The notes under the pieces were generated by a model. That model searched no databases, was not told the origin of the DNA, and saw only the letters and a program-made list of their open reading frames with translations. Below are positions 51,388-59,145 of a DNA stretch of 64,000 bases, one piece after another; the stretch's first letter is position 1; each line of letters starts with the position of its first letter. Source of the stretch: Slackia sp. (GTDB taxonomy: Bacteria; Actinomycetota; Coriobacteriia; Anaerosomatales; Anaerosomataceae); NCBI GenBank assembly GCA_020725885.1, contig DYEA01000002.1:62001-126000 (forward strand), read 5' to 3'. The translations under genes were made by a program, and so were the position numbers.

Positions 51388-52248
51388 GTGTGGAATCTTG
51401 AGGAGATTGCATCGAGCCACACGCAGGGCGACTACCTGCGCTGGGGCGACTGGGCCGTTCCGAGACGCGTCGGGGCTCTGCTCGAGGCCGATGGGAAGGA
51501 GCTCCAGGGCACGCTCAGGGCCTCGTTCGAGATGAGGAACGGCGTGCCCGAGTGCACATCGCTCGTGATCGAGCTCAAGGAAGGCAAGAGGCCTGTACGG
51601 CAGTCAGACCTCGAGATGCTGCCAGAGCTCGCACCGCCGCTCGGCCGCATCGCCGTCCGCGCCCTCCTCCAAGGGGCCAGGCGGTACGACGATGAGAAGC
51701 AGGCCGTACGGCCTCCTGGGGCGGACACGGCCTGTGAGGCGCAGATGGCGGAGGCCGTGCTCTCGGCGCGGCTGGGACACGGTCGAGAGCTTGACGAGGC
51801 GGAGCGCCTGCTCGAGGTCGCCCGCGTCTTTCTCTCGCACGACGAGACGCCTTTGCGCGCTGTTGAGAACCGATTCCACGTCTCGACGCCCACCGCCTCG
51901 CGCTGGGTGAACAAGGCCCGCCAGGCCGGGCTCGTGCCGCCGAAGAGGTCGCCGCGGCACGTGCGGCGCCAGGCCCGCGAACGCCTCGAAGCACTCCTGA
52001 AGCCGCTCGAGCAGGCGGGCCCGCCCTACCGCCTCGCTGACGCCGTGGACGACGTGACGGCGGACACCTTCCGCGCCCTGCTCCGCACCGAAGGCCGGGA
52101 GGCAGCGTACGCCTACCTGTGGAAGGCGATCGATCAGAACACGGAGGAGGGGAAGACGGTAGGCATGTTGTGGGGCGACACGCTCCAGGCCTACCTTGAG
52201 GACCTGAAGGCACGGCGTGAGGAGGAGGGAGGCGCAGAACATGCGTGA
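51388..52248 (+). CDS. Uncharacterised element protein with possible helix-turn-helix
   Basis: A 286-residue protein of unknown function. Residues about 150-205 read 'LRAVENRFHVSTPTASRWVNKARQAGLVP', which looks like a helix-turn-helix of the type used by small regulators, followed by an Arg-rich segment. Before it is a beta-rich N-terminal part and after it an acidic helical C-terminus. GTG 51388 is chosen for GGGAGG seven nt upstream; ATG 51358 is the alternative. It overlaps the next gene by 8 nt and precedes the recombinase, so it may regulate integration or replication. Confidence 0.65.
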   Translation: MWNLEEIASSHTQGDYLRWGDWAVPRRVGALLEADGKELQGTLRASFEMRNGVPECTSLVIELKEGKRPVRQSDLEMLPELAPPLGRIAVRALLQGARRYDDEKQAVRPPGADTACEAQMAEAVLSARLGHGRELDEAERLLEVARVFLSHDETPLRAVENRFHVSTPTASRWVNKARQAGLVPPKRSPRHVRRQARERLEALLKPLEQAGPPYRLADAVDDVTADTFRALLRTEGREAAYAYLWKAIDQNTEEGKTVGMLWGDTLQAYLEDLKARREEEGGAEHA

Positions 52249-52738
52249 TCGAGGCGAAACAGCGCCAAGCCCGGAGCAGCCGCTCGGTGATGTGCTCCAC
52301 GAAGCCAAGCGCGATCTCGACGGGGCGCAGCGGTTAGGCGGCTCGCTTTCGTGGACCATCGGCGACAAGCTGGCGGCCGTCTGGGACGCCCTCGCAGGAA
52401 GCCTGCCGCCCGCGCAGGCGCGCAAGCAGTACCGGGCGTTCCTCGATTCCTTGGAGCACCCGCTGTCCCCGGGCCAGGCCTCGCGCCTGAAGACCTTCGC
52501 GCAGCTGCGCTCGGAGGCCGCCCGGACGCTACCGGCCTACAAGGGCTACTACGCCGCAAGGGCGGTCTTGGAAGGCAGGCTGACAGAGCGGGAGGCCGTC
52601 GAGCTCGCGCACGGGCTGAGCGTGCACGACTTCCAGGCCGCCGTGTGGCCGGACGAGAAAGGGGCGGCCGTCAAGGAGCGGGCGTGCCCGGTGGACGGCA
52701 GGCCCTGCCCTCGGGCGGCGAAGGCCGGGGCCGTCTAG
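52241..52738 (+). CDS. Uncharacterised element protein
   Basis: A 165-residue hydrophilic, mostly helical protein without a family I recognise. It ends with a Cys-containing stretch 'KERACPVDGRPCPRAAK'. ATG 52241 lies within the end of the upstream gene behind GGAGGGAGG, so expression is probably coupled. It is followed after 101 nt by the recombinase gene. Confidence 0.65.
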   Translation: MRDRGETAPSPEQPLGDVLHEAKRDLDGAQRLGGSLSWTIGDKLAAVWDALAGSLPPAQARKQYRAFLDSLEHPLSPGQASRLKTFAQLRSEAARTLPAYKGYYAARAVLEGRLTEREAVELAHGLSVHDFQAAVWPDEKGAAVKERACPVDGRPCPRAAKAGAV

Positions 52739-52839
52739 ACTCCGCCACGCCGCGGGCGGCGCCGTCAGCGGGCGCTGCAAACCGATAGCGGAAACCGAAC
52801 AGCGGCAGGCTTGGAGCCAGGACACGGAGGAGGCGCACC

Positions 52840-54006
52840 ATGCGCAAGCGGCAGCAGGGCCGCATCATCGCCAAAGCGGCCAACGGAGAAGGCAGCATCT
52901 ACAGGCACGCCAAGGGCTACTGGGTGGCCGCCGTCGTCGCCGACGACCCGGAGACGGGCAGACGCAAGCGCTACTGCTTCTACGGCAAGACGCAGGCCGA
53001 GGCGAAGCGCAAGCTCAAGGAAGCCGTCTCGCGCATCGAGCGGCACCGCCCGGTGCGCGACTCGCAGCGGACGGTCGCCGAGTGGATGCAGCAGTGGTGC
53101 GCCACCACGCTCGAGGCCTCGGACAGGAAGCCCGCGACGAAGTCCAACTACCGGGCGCTCAGCCGCCACCACCTCGAGCCGCCGCCGTTCGGCGCGGTCC
53201 CGCTCTCGAAGCTGCGCCCCTCGGACATCGAGCGCCTGCTCCTCGACATGCGGGAGCAGGGCTACTCCGACGCCACGCGGCAGCGCGTCTACAACATCTT
53301 GCGGCTCGCCGTCCGCGACGCGATGAGGGACGGGCTCCTCGCAGAGAGCCCGCTGCGAGGCCTCAGGCAGCCGCGCATCGCCCGCAAGGAGGCGCGGTAC
53401 CTCACGCCGCTCGAGACCCGCGCACTGCTCGACGCCGCCAAGGGCACGCGGTACCACGCGCCGCTGGCGCTGATCGCAGGCCTCGGGCTCCGCAAGGGCG
53501 AGGCGCTCGGGCTCAGGTGGGAGGACGTGGACCTCGAGGCCGCCACCCTGCGGGTCCGCGGGACGCTCGCCCGCATAGACGGCCAGCTCGTGCTCACCGA
53601 GCCCAAGACGCCCAAGAGCAGGCGGACGCTCGCCCTCTCCCCCGGCATCGTGGCCCTGCTCAAGGAGCAGAAGAGGCGCCAGCTCGAAGACCGGCTGAAA
53701 GCGGGCTCCCTGTGGCACGACTCCGGCCACGTGTTCACGACCGAGACCGGCAGGCCGATGGAGCCGCGGAACCTGTTCCGCGCCTTCCAGCAGGCCGCCA
53801 AGAAGGCCGGCATCGAAGGCGCCTGCGTGCACACGCTCAGGCACTCGGCGGCCACGGCCTGGATCGAGCAGGGGCACAGCCTCAAGGCCGTTTCGGAGCT
53901 CCTGGGGCACGCGGACATCCGCGTGACGGCCGACATCTACGGCCATCTGACCGAGGAGGCCGCCCGTCGGGCCGTGCTGGATCTGGCGGAGGCGCTGGGG
54001 CTGTGA
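52840..54006 (+). CDS. int: Tyrosine recombinase (integrase)
   Basis: A 388-residue phage-type integrase that inserts the element into tRNA-Val. An N-terminal arm-binding segment ('GSIYRHAKGYWVAAVV', AP2-like) is followed by a SAM-like core-binding domain (about 70-165) and the catalytic domain. Catalytic residues are visible: Arg in 'GLRKGEALGLRWEDVD' (about 217), 'HTLRHSAATAW' (about 331-335), 'LLGHADIRVT' and the nucleophilic Tyr in 'ADIYGHL' (about 367). All key residues are present, so it should be active. It points toward the attachment site at the tRNA, the usual arrangement. Confidence 0.96.
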   Translation: MRKRQQGRIIAKAANGEGSIYRHAKGYWVAAVVADDPETGRRKRYCFYGKTQAEAKRKLKEAVSRIERHRPVRDSQRTVAEWMQQWCATTLEASDRKPATKSNYRALSRHHLEPPPFGAVPLSKLRPSDIERLLLDMREQGYSDATRQRVYNILRLAVRDAMRDGLLAESPLRGLRQPRIARKEARYLTPLETRALLDAAKGTRYHAPLALIAGLGLRKGEALGLRWEDVDLEAATLRVRGTLARIDGQLVLTEPKTPKSRRTLALSPGIVALLKEQKRRQLEDRLKAGSLWHDSGHVFTTETGRPMEPRNLFRAFQQAAKKAGIEGACVHTLRHSAATAWIEQGHSLKAVSELLGHADIRVTADIYGHLTEEAARRAVLDLAEALGL

Positions 54007-54025
54007 GCACGCTTCCGCGAAACGC

Positions 54026-54047
54026 GTTGCTGTACTCGTTGCTGTAC
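54026..54047 (+). repeat. Right arm-type repeats GTTGCTGTAC x2
   Basis: Identical 10-mers at 54026-54035 and 54038-54047, same orientation and 12-bp period as the left pair, placed between the recombinase stop and the right attachment site. Confidence 0.75.
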
Positions 54048-54068
54048 TGGCCTCCGAAACGAGGCGAG

Positions 54069-54098
54069 GGCGGCACCGGAGAAGCCTCCGACACCGCC
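54069..54098 (-). terminator. Element-borne replacement terminator for tRNA-Val
   Basis: On the minus strand GGCGGTGTCGGAG pairs with CTCCGGTGCCGCC, matching the chromosomal hairpin at 47697-47726 except for stem-preserving changes. It lies 18 nt downstream of the tRNA CCA end, so the tRNA keeps a terminator after integration. Confidence 0.7.
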
Positions 54099-54115
54099 CC
54101 CTACCTGGGGTTTCG

Positions 54116-54161
54116 ATGGTGGGCGCTGTAGGATTTGAACCTACGACCCCTTCCGCGTCAA
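54116..54161. repeat. Right attachment site (46-bp direct repeat, within tRNA-Val)
   Basis: Identical to 47744-47789. It covers the anticodon loop to the CCA end of the intact tRNA-Val gene plus one flanking base. Confidence 0.95.
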
Positions 54162-54191
54162 GGAAGTGCTCTCCCCCTGAGCTAAGCGCCC
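54117..54191 (-). tRNA. tRNA-Val (anticodon GAC)
   Basis: Complete cloverleaf on the minus strand: acceptor GGGCGCT/AGCGCCC, D arm GCTC/GAGC, anticodon stem CTTCC/GGAAG with loop TTGACGC (anticodon GAC), T arm GTAGG/CCTAC with TTCAAAT, discriminator A, CCA encoded. A TACAAT -10 element lies about 25 nt upstream. It is the integration target. Confidence 0.97.
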
Positions 54192-54268
54192 GTCTGTCAA
54201 GGACAGCGACGCATATTGTAACAGCACGCGCGTCGACTGCCACCCCGAATTTCGTGCGCATTCCCACC

Positions 54269-54297
54269 TTGCGCCCGCCCAAGCCCGTTGCTAGACT
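54269..54297 (+). promoter_or_regulatory. Sigma-70-like promoter for tRNA-Gly and tRNA-Cys
   Basis: TTGCGC and TAGACT are separated by 17 nt, ending 11 nt before the tRNA-Gly 5' end. Confidence 0.65.
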
Positions 54298-54308
54298 ACG
54301 CGTTGCGC

Positions 54309-54384
54309 GCGGACGTGGCTCAGTTGGTAGAGCACAACCTTGCCAAGGTTGGGGTCGCGGGTTCGAGTCCCGTCGTCCGCTCCA
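54309..54384 (+). tRNA. tRNA-Gly (anticodon GCC)
   Basis: Acceptor GCGGACG/CGTCCGC, D arm GCTC/GAGC, anticodon stem CAACC/GGTTG with loop TTGCCAA (anticodon GCC), T arm CGGG/CCCG with TTCGAGT, CCA encoded. Followed 13 nt later by an inverted repeat GAAGGTTGG/CCAACCTTC (54397-54440). Confidence 0.97.
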
Positions 54385-54462
54385 GACGACCGTTCGGAAG
54401 GTTGGTCCGAGGCCGGTGTGGCCCTTGCGGGCCAACCTTCTCGATTGATAGCGGCACATCGC

Positions 54463-54536
54463 GGCGACGTGGCCAAGTGGCAAGGCAGGGGCCTGCAAAG
54501 CCCTTATCCCCGGTTCGAATCCGGGCGTCGCCTCCA
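54463..54536 (+). tRNA. tRNA-Cys (anticodon GCA)
   Basis: Acceptor GGCGACG/CGTCGCC, anticodon stem with loop CTGCAAA (anticodon GCA), T arm CCCGG/CCGGG with TTCGAAT, CCA encoded. It lies 78 nt after tRNA-Gly and is probably cotranscribed. Confidence 0.96.
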
Positions 54537-54543
54537 GAAGCCA

Positions 54544-54580
54544 AAGCCCCGGCGCATGCTCAGCGCCGGGGCTTCGTTCT
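54544..54580 (+). terminator. Terminator of the tRNA-Gly/tRNA-Cys transcript
   Basis: A perfect 12-bp stem (AAGCCCCGGCGC) with a 7-nt loop is followed by CGTTCT. It also borders the end of the convergent small gene at 54579. Confidence 0.8.
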
Positions 54581-54731
54581 AGACGCCGTACTTCACCTGG
54601 ATGCGGCGGGCCTGCTCCAGGCGATACAGCCCGCGAGCGAGCGCCTCGGGATCCTGGATGTTCTCGACGGCCCACTTCACGATCTCGCGAGGGACCAGCG
54701 GGTAGCGCTTGCGCGCCTGCGACAGGGTCAT
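54579..54731 (-). CDS. Small uncharacterised protein (50 residues)
   Basis: A 50-residue basic, helical protein ('MTLSQARKRYPLVPREIVKW' ... ending RIQVKYGV), with no family I recognise. ATG 54731 has AAGGAG eight nt upstream, a strong argument that it is translated. It lies 83 nt downstream of the UbiX gene on the same strand and may belong to that operon. Confidence 0.6.
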   Translation of the reverse strand: MTLSQARKRYPLVPREIVKWAVENIQDPEALARGLYRLEQARRIQVKYGV

Positions 54732-54813
54732 GGCGTGCTCCTTCACTGCTACGACTGGTGCTGCATCTGTTCTACGGCGACCCACTACTGCTCGATTCTG
54801 CTCCGCTTCGCGG

Positions 54814-55440
54814 TCATCCGTCAAGCGCCGGCTCTGAGCCAGACCACCGTTCGAAAAGCCGGTGCGGGAAGCCGAGCACGTCGAGCGCCTTGCCCACCAC
54901 GAAATCGACCATGTCGTCGACGGTCTTGGGCATCGTGTAGTACGCAGGCATGGCGGGCACGATCGCCGCTCCCGCTTCCGCGAGCGTCGTGAGGTTGCGC
55001 AGGTGGATGAGGTTGAGCGGCGTCTCGCGAGGCACGAACACCACTGGGCGGCGCTCTTTCAGCACGACGTCGACGACGCGTTCGGCGAGGTCGCTCGCGA
55101 GGCCGGCGGCGCAGGACGCTACGAAACCCATCGACGCGGGCACCACCAACACCGCGTCGGGGGCGTTCGAGCCGCTGGAGACCGGGTCGAACAGGTCCGC
55201 GTCGTCAGCGACTCGCACGGTCGCTGTACGCGACAGGTCGAGAAACGACGCAAGCGACGCGGCCCTGTCGGGACCGTCGAGCGCGAGCCCGACCTCGTAT
55301 CGCGCGACCGCCTCTCCCGTCGGGGTGAAGATCGCGACCACCTCGGCCCCGCCGTCAGCCAGCTGCTGGATGGCGCGCAGCCCGTACGCGGAGCCGGACG
55401 CTCCAGTGACGATCACTGCCGCTCGCTTGATGGCCTCCAT
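54814..55440 (-). CDS. ubiX: UbiX-family flavin prenyltransferase
   Basis: A 208-residue enzyme that prenylates FMN to make the cofactor of UbiD-type decarboxylases. Motifs are 'VIVTGASGSAYGLRAI', 'VPASMGFVASCA' and 'RETPLNLIHLRNLTTLAEAG'. The active-site region VPASMG replaces the common VPCSMG. Clustering with UbiA- and UbiD-family genes suggests it supports menaquinone synthesis (MqnM/UbiX role). It ends the three-gene run, 3 nt after the UbiA stop. Confidence 0.93.
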   Translation of the reverse strand: MEAIKRAAVIVTGASGSAYGLRAIQQLADGGAEVVAIFTPTGEAVARYEVGLALDGPDRAASLASFLDLSRTATVRVADDADLFDPVSSGSNAPDAVLVVPASMGFVASCAAGLASDLAERVVDVVLKERRPVVFVPRETPLNLIHLRNLTTLAEAGAAIVPAMPAYYTMPKTVDDMVDFVVGKALDVLGFPHRLFERWSGSEPALDG

Positions 55441-55443
55441 CGC

Positions 55444-56325
55444 TCACACCCCGATCAGCACGTCTGCAACGGCACCTACCAGAACGACGACGGCGATGAT
55501 GCCGTTCGTCGTGAAGAATGCGGCGTCTACCCTGCTCAGGTCCTCAGCGCTCACGATGGAGTTCTCGTACCACAGCAAAGCGGCCGCCACCCCGACCCCC
55601 ACGAACCAGAGCACGCCGGCGCCAGCGAGGCCGCCAGCCGTCGTGAGAAGCGCCACCGTCAGCGCGTGCAGGACCCGAGTCTGCCGCAACGCGGGCGCGA
55701 CACCGATGTCGGCGGGCATGGAGTGGATCCCGTCGCGACGGTCGCACTCGACGTCCTGCGTCGCGTAGATGATGTCGAACCCAGCGGTCCACACGGTCAC
55801 AGCAAGCCCCATCGCCCACGGCGCGGGATGGGCCGGCGGCGCACCCACAGCGAGCCACGCGCCGACGGGCGCCAGCCCTAAGCACATGCCGAGCCAGTAG
55901 TGGCACAGGTTCGTGAACCGCTTCGTGTACGGGTAGACGACGAACGCCACGAGCGGGATGGGCGCGAGCGGCCGCACGACGGGCGCGAGCTGCCAAACGC
56001 CCACGAGATAGAGCGCGAGCGTCGCCGCGGCGAAGACCCACAGTTCACCCGCCTTCACGAGCCCCGCAGGCACGGCACGGCCGGCGGTGCGCGGGTTCCT
56101 CGCGTCGATCTCCTTGTCGATCGCACGGTTCAGCACGAACGCGAACGAGCGCGCCGACACCATCACGACCGTGATCCAAGCGAGCGACCCCCACGAAGGC
56201 AACCGGCCGGACTGAGCTGCCCCGTACAGCGCGCCTACGAACGCATACGGGAGCGCGAAGATCGAGTGCTCGAACTTCACGAGCTCCGCGAAGATGCGGA
56301 CCCTCTCGGCGACCTTACGAATCAA
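55444..56325 (-). CDS. ubiA: UbiA-family prenyltransferase (MqnP-like)
   Basis: A 293-residue integral-membrane aromatic prenyltransferase with eight or nine membrane segments. The first Asp-rich motif is 'NRAIDKEIDARNPRTAGRAV' and the second 'YATQDVECDRRDGIHSMPAD'. This subgroup, next to UbiD and UbiX, matches MqnP, which prenylates 1,4-dihydroxy-6-naphthoate in the futalosine menaquinone pathway; 4-hydroxybenzoate is the alternative substrate. It overlaps the UbiD gene by 11 nt. Confidence 0.92.
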   Translation of the reverse strand: MIRKVAERVRIFAELVKFEHSIFALPYAFVGALYGAAQSGRLPSWGSLAWITVVMVSARSFAFVLNRAIDKEIDARNPRTAGRAVPAGLVKAGELWVFAAATLALYLVGVWQLAPVVRPLAPIPLVAFVVYPYTKRFTNLCHYWLGMCLGLAPVGAWLAVGAPPAHPAPWAMGLAVTVWTAGFDIIYATQDVECDRRDGIHSMPADIGVAPALRQTRVLHALTVALLTTAGGLAGAGVLWFVGVGVAAALLWYENSIVSAEDLSRVDAAFFTTNGIIAVVVLVGAVADVLIGV

Positions 56326-57811
56326 GGCCGAGCCCTTCCCAGAGCTCGTCGATCCGGGCCTTGACCTCCGGGCTCATCTCGAGCGCATCGGGCCACTCCC
56401 GCAGGTGCCCCTCGCCCGGCAGCGGCTTCGTCGCGTCGATCCCCATCTTGAAGCCGAAGCTCTCGTAGTTGCTGGCGTGGTCGAGCCGGTCGAGCGGGCC
56501 CTTGCTGACGAGCACGTCGCGGCTGGGGTCCACGTTGTTGAAGCACCGCCAGGCCACCTGGGAGTAGTCGTGGCAGTCCACGTCCTCGTCGACGACGATC
56601 ACGAACTTCGTGAACATCATCTGCCCCATCGACCACGCGAAATTCATCACCCGGAACGCCTGGCCGGGGAACTCCTTCTTGATCTGGAAGATCGCGCAGT
56701 TGTGGAAGACGCCCTCGAGCGGCAGGTCGTAGTCGATGACCTCGGGCATCATAGCCTTGATGACCGGCAAGAACAGGCGCTCGGTGGCCTTGGCCATGTA
56801 GCAGTCCTCCATCGGCGGCCTGCCGACGATGGTGGCGGGATACAGCGGATCCGAGCGCATCGTGATCGCGTCGACGTGGAACACGGGGAAGTCGCCCGCG
56901 AGCGAGTAGTAGCCGGTGTGGTCGCCGAACGGGCCTTCGCGGCGAAGCTCCCCGATACGCACGTGGCCTTCGAGCACGATCTCAGCGTGCGCGGGAACGA
57001 GCAAGTCGTTGGTCACGCACCGCACCACCTCGACCGGCTCGCTGCGCAGCACGCCGCTGAACAGGTACTCGTCGATCATCGGCGGGACGGGAGCCGTCGC
57101 TGCATAGATCGTCGCAGGATCCCCGCCGAGGGCGACCGATACCGGCATCGTCTCGTGCCCTGCCGCCGCCCACTCGCGCAGGTTCTTGGCGCCGTCGTGG
57201 TGCTCGTGGATGTGCAGGCCGGTAGTGCGCTCGTCGAACACCTGCAGGCGGTACATGCCGACGTTCAAGCGTCCCGAAAGCGAACGCGTGACCACGAGGG
57301 GCAGCGTGATGAACGGGCCGCCGTCGCCCGGCCACGTCGTCAGGACCGGCAGCGCGCCGAGATCCACCTCGTGTCCCCGCAGCACCGCCTGCTGCGCCGG
57401 CGCCTTGCTGCCTTTCACTTCGCGCGGTCCGGACGCCGCGAGGTCCTTGAGCCCGATAAGCGCGTCCAGCTTGCCCTTCAGGGAGGACGGTGCGTCCAGC
57501 GGGACTTTGTCCATCAGCTCGCGCGCCTTCACGTCCAAGTCGCGCCAATCCCCCGTCTGCGGGTCGACGCCGAGGGCCCAGGCCATCCGCCGGTACGAGC
57601 CGAAGAGGTTCATGGCCACCGGCATGCCGAAAGAGCGCCCGGCTTCTCGGCTCACCGGCCGCTCGAAGACGAGCGCCGGGCCATGCCGTTTGCTCACCCG
57701 GTCGGCCACCTCAGGAATCTCGAGGCGCACGTCGAGCTCCGCCGGCACGCGCCGCACCTCTCCGTGCGACTCAAGCAGCTGCACGAACTCACGCAGGTCG
57801 CGGAACGCCAT
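56315..57811 (-). CDS. ubiD: UbiD-family decarboxylase (MqnL-like)
   Basis: A 498-residue prenylated-FMN-dependent decarboxylase. 'FGSYRRMAWALGVDP', 'GMYRLQVFDERTTGLHIHEH' and the catalytic-region 'EGPFGDHTGYYS' (with the conserved Glu/Arg in 'GELRREGPFGDH') match the family. In this cluster it would decarboxylate the prenylated 6-naphthoate in menaquinone synthesis (MqnL). It leads the UbiD-UbiA-UbiX run and follows a HAD gene by 9 nt. Confidence 0.94.
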   Translation of the reverse strand: MAFRDLREFVQLLESHGEVRRVPAELDVRLEIPEVADRVSKRHGPALVFERPVSREAGRSFGMPVAMNLFGSYRRMAWALGVDPQTGDWRDLDVKARELMDKVPLDAPSSLKGKLDALIGLKDLAASGPREVKGSKAPAQQAVLRGHEVDLGALPVLTTWPGDGGPFITLPLVVTRSLSGRLNVGMYRLQVFDERTTGLHIHEHHDGAKNLREWAAAGHETMPVSVALGGDPATIYAATAPVPPMIDEYLFSGVLRSEPVEVVRCVTNDLLVPAHAEIVLEGHVRIGELRREGPFGDHTGYYSLAGDFPVFHVDAITMRSDPLYPATIVGRPPMEDCYMAKATERLFLPVIKAMMPEVIDYDLPLEGVFHNCAIFQIKKEFPGQAFRVMNFAWSMGQMMFTKFVIVVDEDVDCHDYSQVAWRCFNNVDPSRDVLVSKGPLDRLDHASNYESFGFKMGIDATKPLPGEGHLREWPDALEMSPEVKARIDELWEGLGLDS

Positions 57812-57820
57812 CGGCCCTCC

Positions 57821-58534
57821 TCAGCCGTCCAACTCCAGCACGGACAGCAGCTCTTCGAAGCTTCGCACCGTCGCCGTCCCGCCAGAGACCGGCGAGGCGC
57901 CCTCGCCACGCACGATCAGGACCGGCGTCATCTCGACCGCGCGGGCGCCCAGCACGTCGGCGTAATGGTGATCGCCCACGTGGACTGCATCCTGCGGTTT
58001 GACGCCGATACGCTCGCATGCGAGCACGAAGATGCGCGGATCGGGCTTGCGCAACCCCACTTCCGCGGAGGAGATCACCAGGTCGAAGAGATGGCCCATC
58101 TCCAGTCCCCGGATGAGGGCGGCAAGCCGTGTGTCCCAGTTCGAGATGATCCCGGTCTTGACTCCTGCCGACCGGAGCTTGAGCAGCGCCGGCACCACGT
58201 CCGGATACGGACGCCAGCGCTCTGGCCGGCCGAACTCGTCGTACACCTTCCGCGCGATCTCGGCGGCCTGATCGCCGATACCGAGCCGGTCGCACAACAG
58301 CGAGTACATCCCGACCCAGACAGAAGAGGTCTCCTCTTCGTCGGTCCAGAACGTGTCGTCGGCCCGGTACCGGTCCTCGTAGTACGCATCCACGAGCGGC
58401 ATCAGAGACTCGATGGCTTCGAGGTCTGCGTCGTGCCCGAACTCCGCGAGCACCTCCTGGCAGACGCTCGACACGCTCGGATGCGGCTCGAGCAGCGTGT
58501 TGCCGACGTCGAAGAAGACGGCCTTGGGGCGCAT
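57821..58534 (-). CDS. HAD-superfamily hydrolase
   Basis: A 237-residue HAD phosphatase with a helical cap. Motif I 'VFFDVGNTLLE' has Gly-Asn instead of Asp-Gly after the second position (DVGNT), a known variant; motif II is 'GIISNWD', motif III the Lys in 'GLRKPDPRIF', motif IV 'HVGDHHYAD'. The second catalytic Asp of motif I (DxD) is therefore absent, Gly taking the place between D and N. The substrate is unknown. ATG 58534 overlaps the nitroreductase stop (TGATG); GTG 58537 is the alternative. Confidence 0.87.
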   Translation of the reverse strand: MRPKAVFFDVGNTLLEPHPSVSSVCQEVLAEFGHDADLEAIESLMPLVDAYYEDRYRADDTFWTDEEETSSVWVGMYSLLCDRLGIGDQAAEIARKVYDEFGRPERWRPYPDVVPALLKLRSAGVKTGIISNWDTRLAALIRGLEMGHLFDLVISSAEVGLRKPDPRIFVLACERIGVKPQDAVHVGDHHYADVLGARAVEMTPVLIVRGEGASPVSGGTATVRSFEELLSVLELDG

Positions 58535-59100
58535 CACTCGAGGTACGTGGCGACGTCGCGCCGTCGCTCCGCAGGAACCGGCTCTTCAGCCGGCTTCCCG
58601 ACAAGCACGAGCCCAGCGAGCAGCCGCTCCGCAGGCACCCCGAGCGCGGCCTTCACCTGGTCGACGACCCACCTCGGAGCCGTGATGCAGCATGCACCCA
58701 GTCCGAGATCCACGGCGCGCAGCATCAAGTTCTCGATGGCGGCGCCAGCGGCTACCAATGTGTTGACTTGATCGACTTCATCAGCGCTCTGTGGGACCGA
58801 GACGCCGATCACGACGGGCGCCTTGCCGAGGTCGGCATAGAACCGCGCCGCCTTGTCGAGGAGTTCCGGAGGCAAGACGCTCGCATATTCCTCCAGGAAA
58901 CGCGTCGACTGAGCGACCGCCTCTCCGACAGCTTCACGGGCGTGCCCGGTCGCAACGTGGAAATGCCAGGGCTGGGCGTTGAACGACGAAGGTGCGTGTA
59001 TCGCGGCGTCGATGAGATCGTCGATCACGTCCCGATCGATCTGCTCGCCAGTGTACAGCCGGATCGAACGCCTCTTGGCGATCGCCTCCAAGAGTTCCAC
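58534..59100 (-). CDS. Nitroreductase-family flavoprotein
   Basis: A 188-residue FMN-dependent oxidoreductase: 'AIAKRRSIRLYTGEQI' with the FMN-phosphate Arg residues, 'AAIHAPSSFNAQPWHFHV', and 'LGLGACCITAP' near the end. The natural substrate is unknown. GTG 59100 with GGGAGG five nt upstream is preferred over GTG 59106. It overlaps the HAD gene by 1 nt in the TGATG junction. Confidence 0.92.
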   Translation of the reverse strand: MELLEAIAKRRSIRLYTGEQIDRDVIDDLIDAAIHAPSSFNAQPWHFHVATGHAREAVGEAVAQSTRFLEEYASVLPPELLDKAARFYADLGKAPVVIGVSVPQSADEVDQVNTLVAAGAAIENLMLRAVDLGLGACCITAPRWVVDQVKAALGVPAERLLAGLVLVGKPAEEPVPAERRRDVATYLE

Positions 59101-59145
59101 GAGCACCTCCCAAGCCCGAAAGCGTACCTGCCAAGCATACCCGTT

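Larger units (their letters stand above)
47744..54161. mobile_element. Integrative genetic element in tRNA-Val
   Basis: A 6.4-kb insertion bounded by 46-bp direct repeats, with a tyrosine recombinase next to the intact tRNA end, paired arm-type repeats just inside both ends, and an excisionase-like gene. It also encodes a PD-(D/E)XK-like protein, a DEDDh exonuclease-BRCT protein, a duplicated Cys-motif protein, a winged-helix protein adjoining 12-bp iterons, and two unknown proteins. No relaxase, type IV secretion, terminase, portal or capsid gene is recognised. It may be a phage satellite, a helper-dependent integrative element, or a defence/cargo island. Confidence 0.9.
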
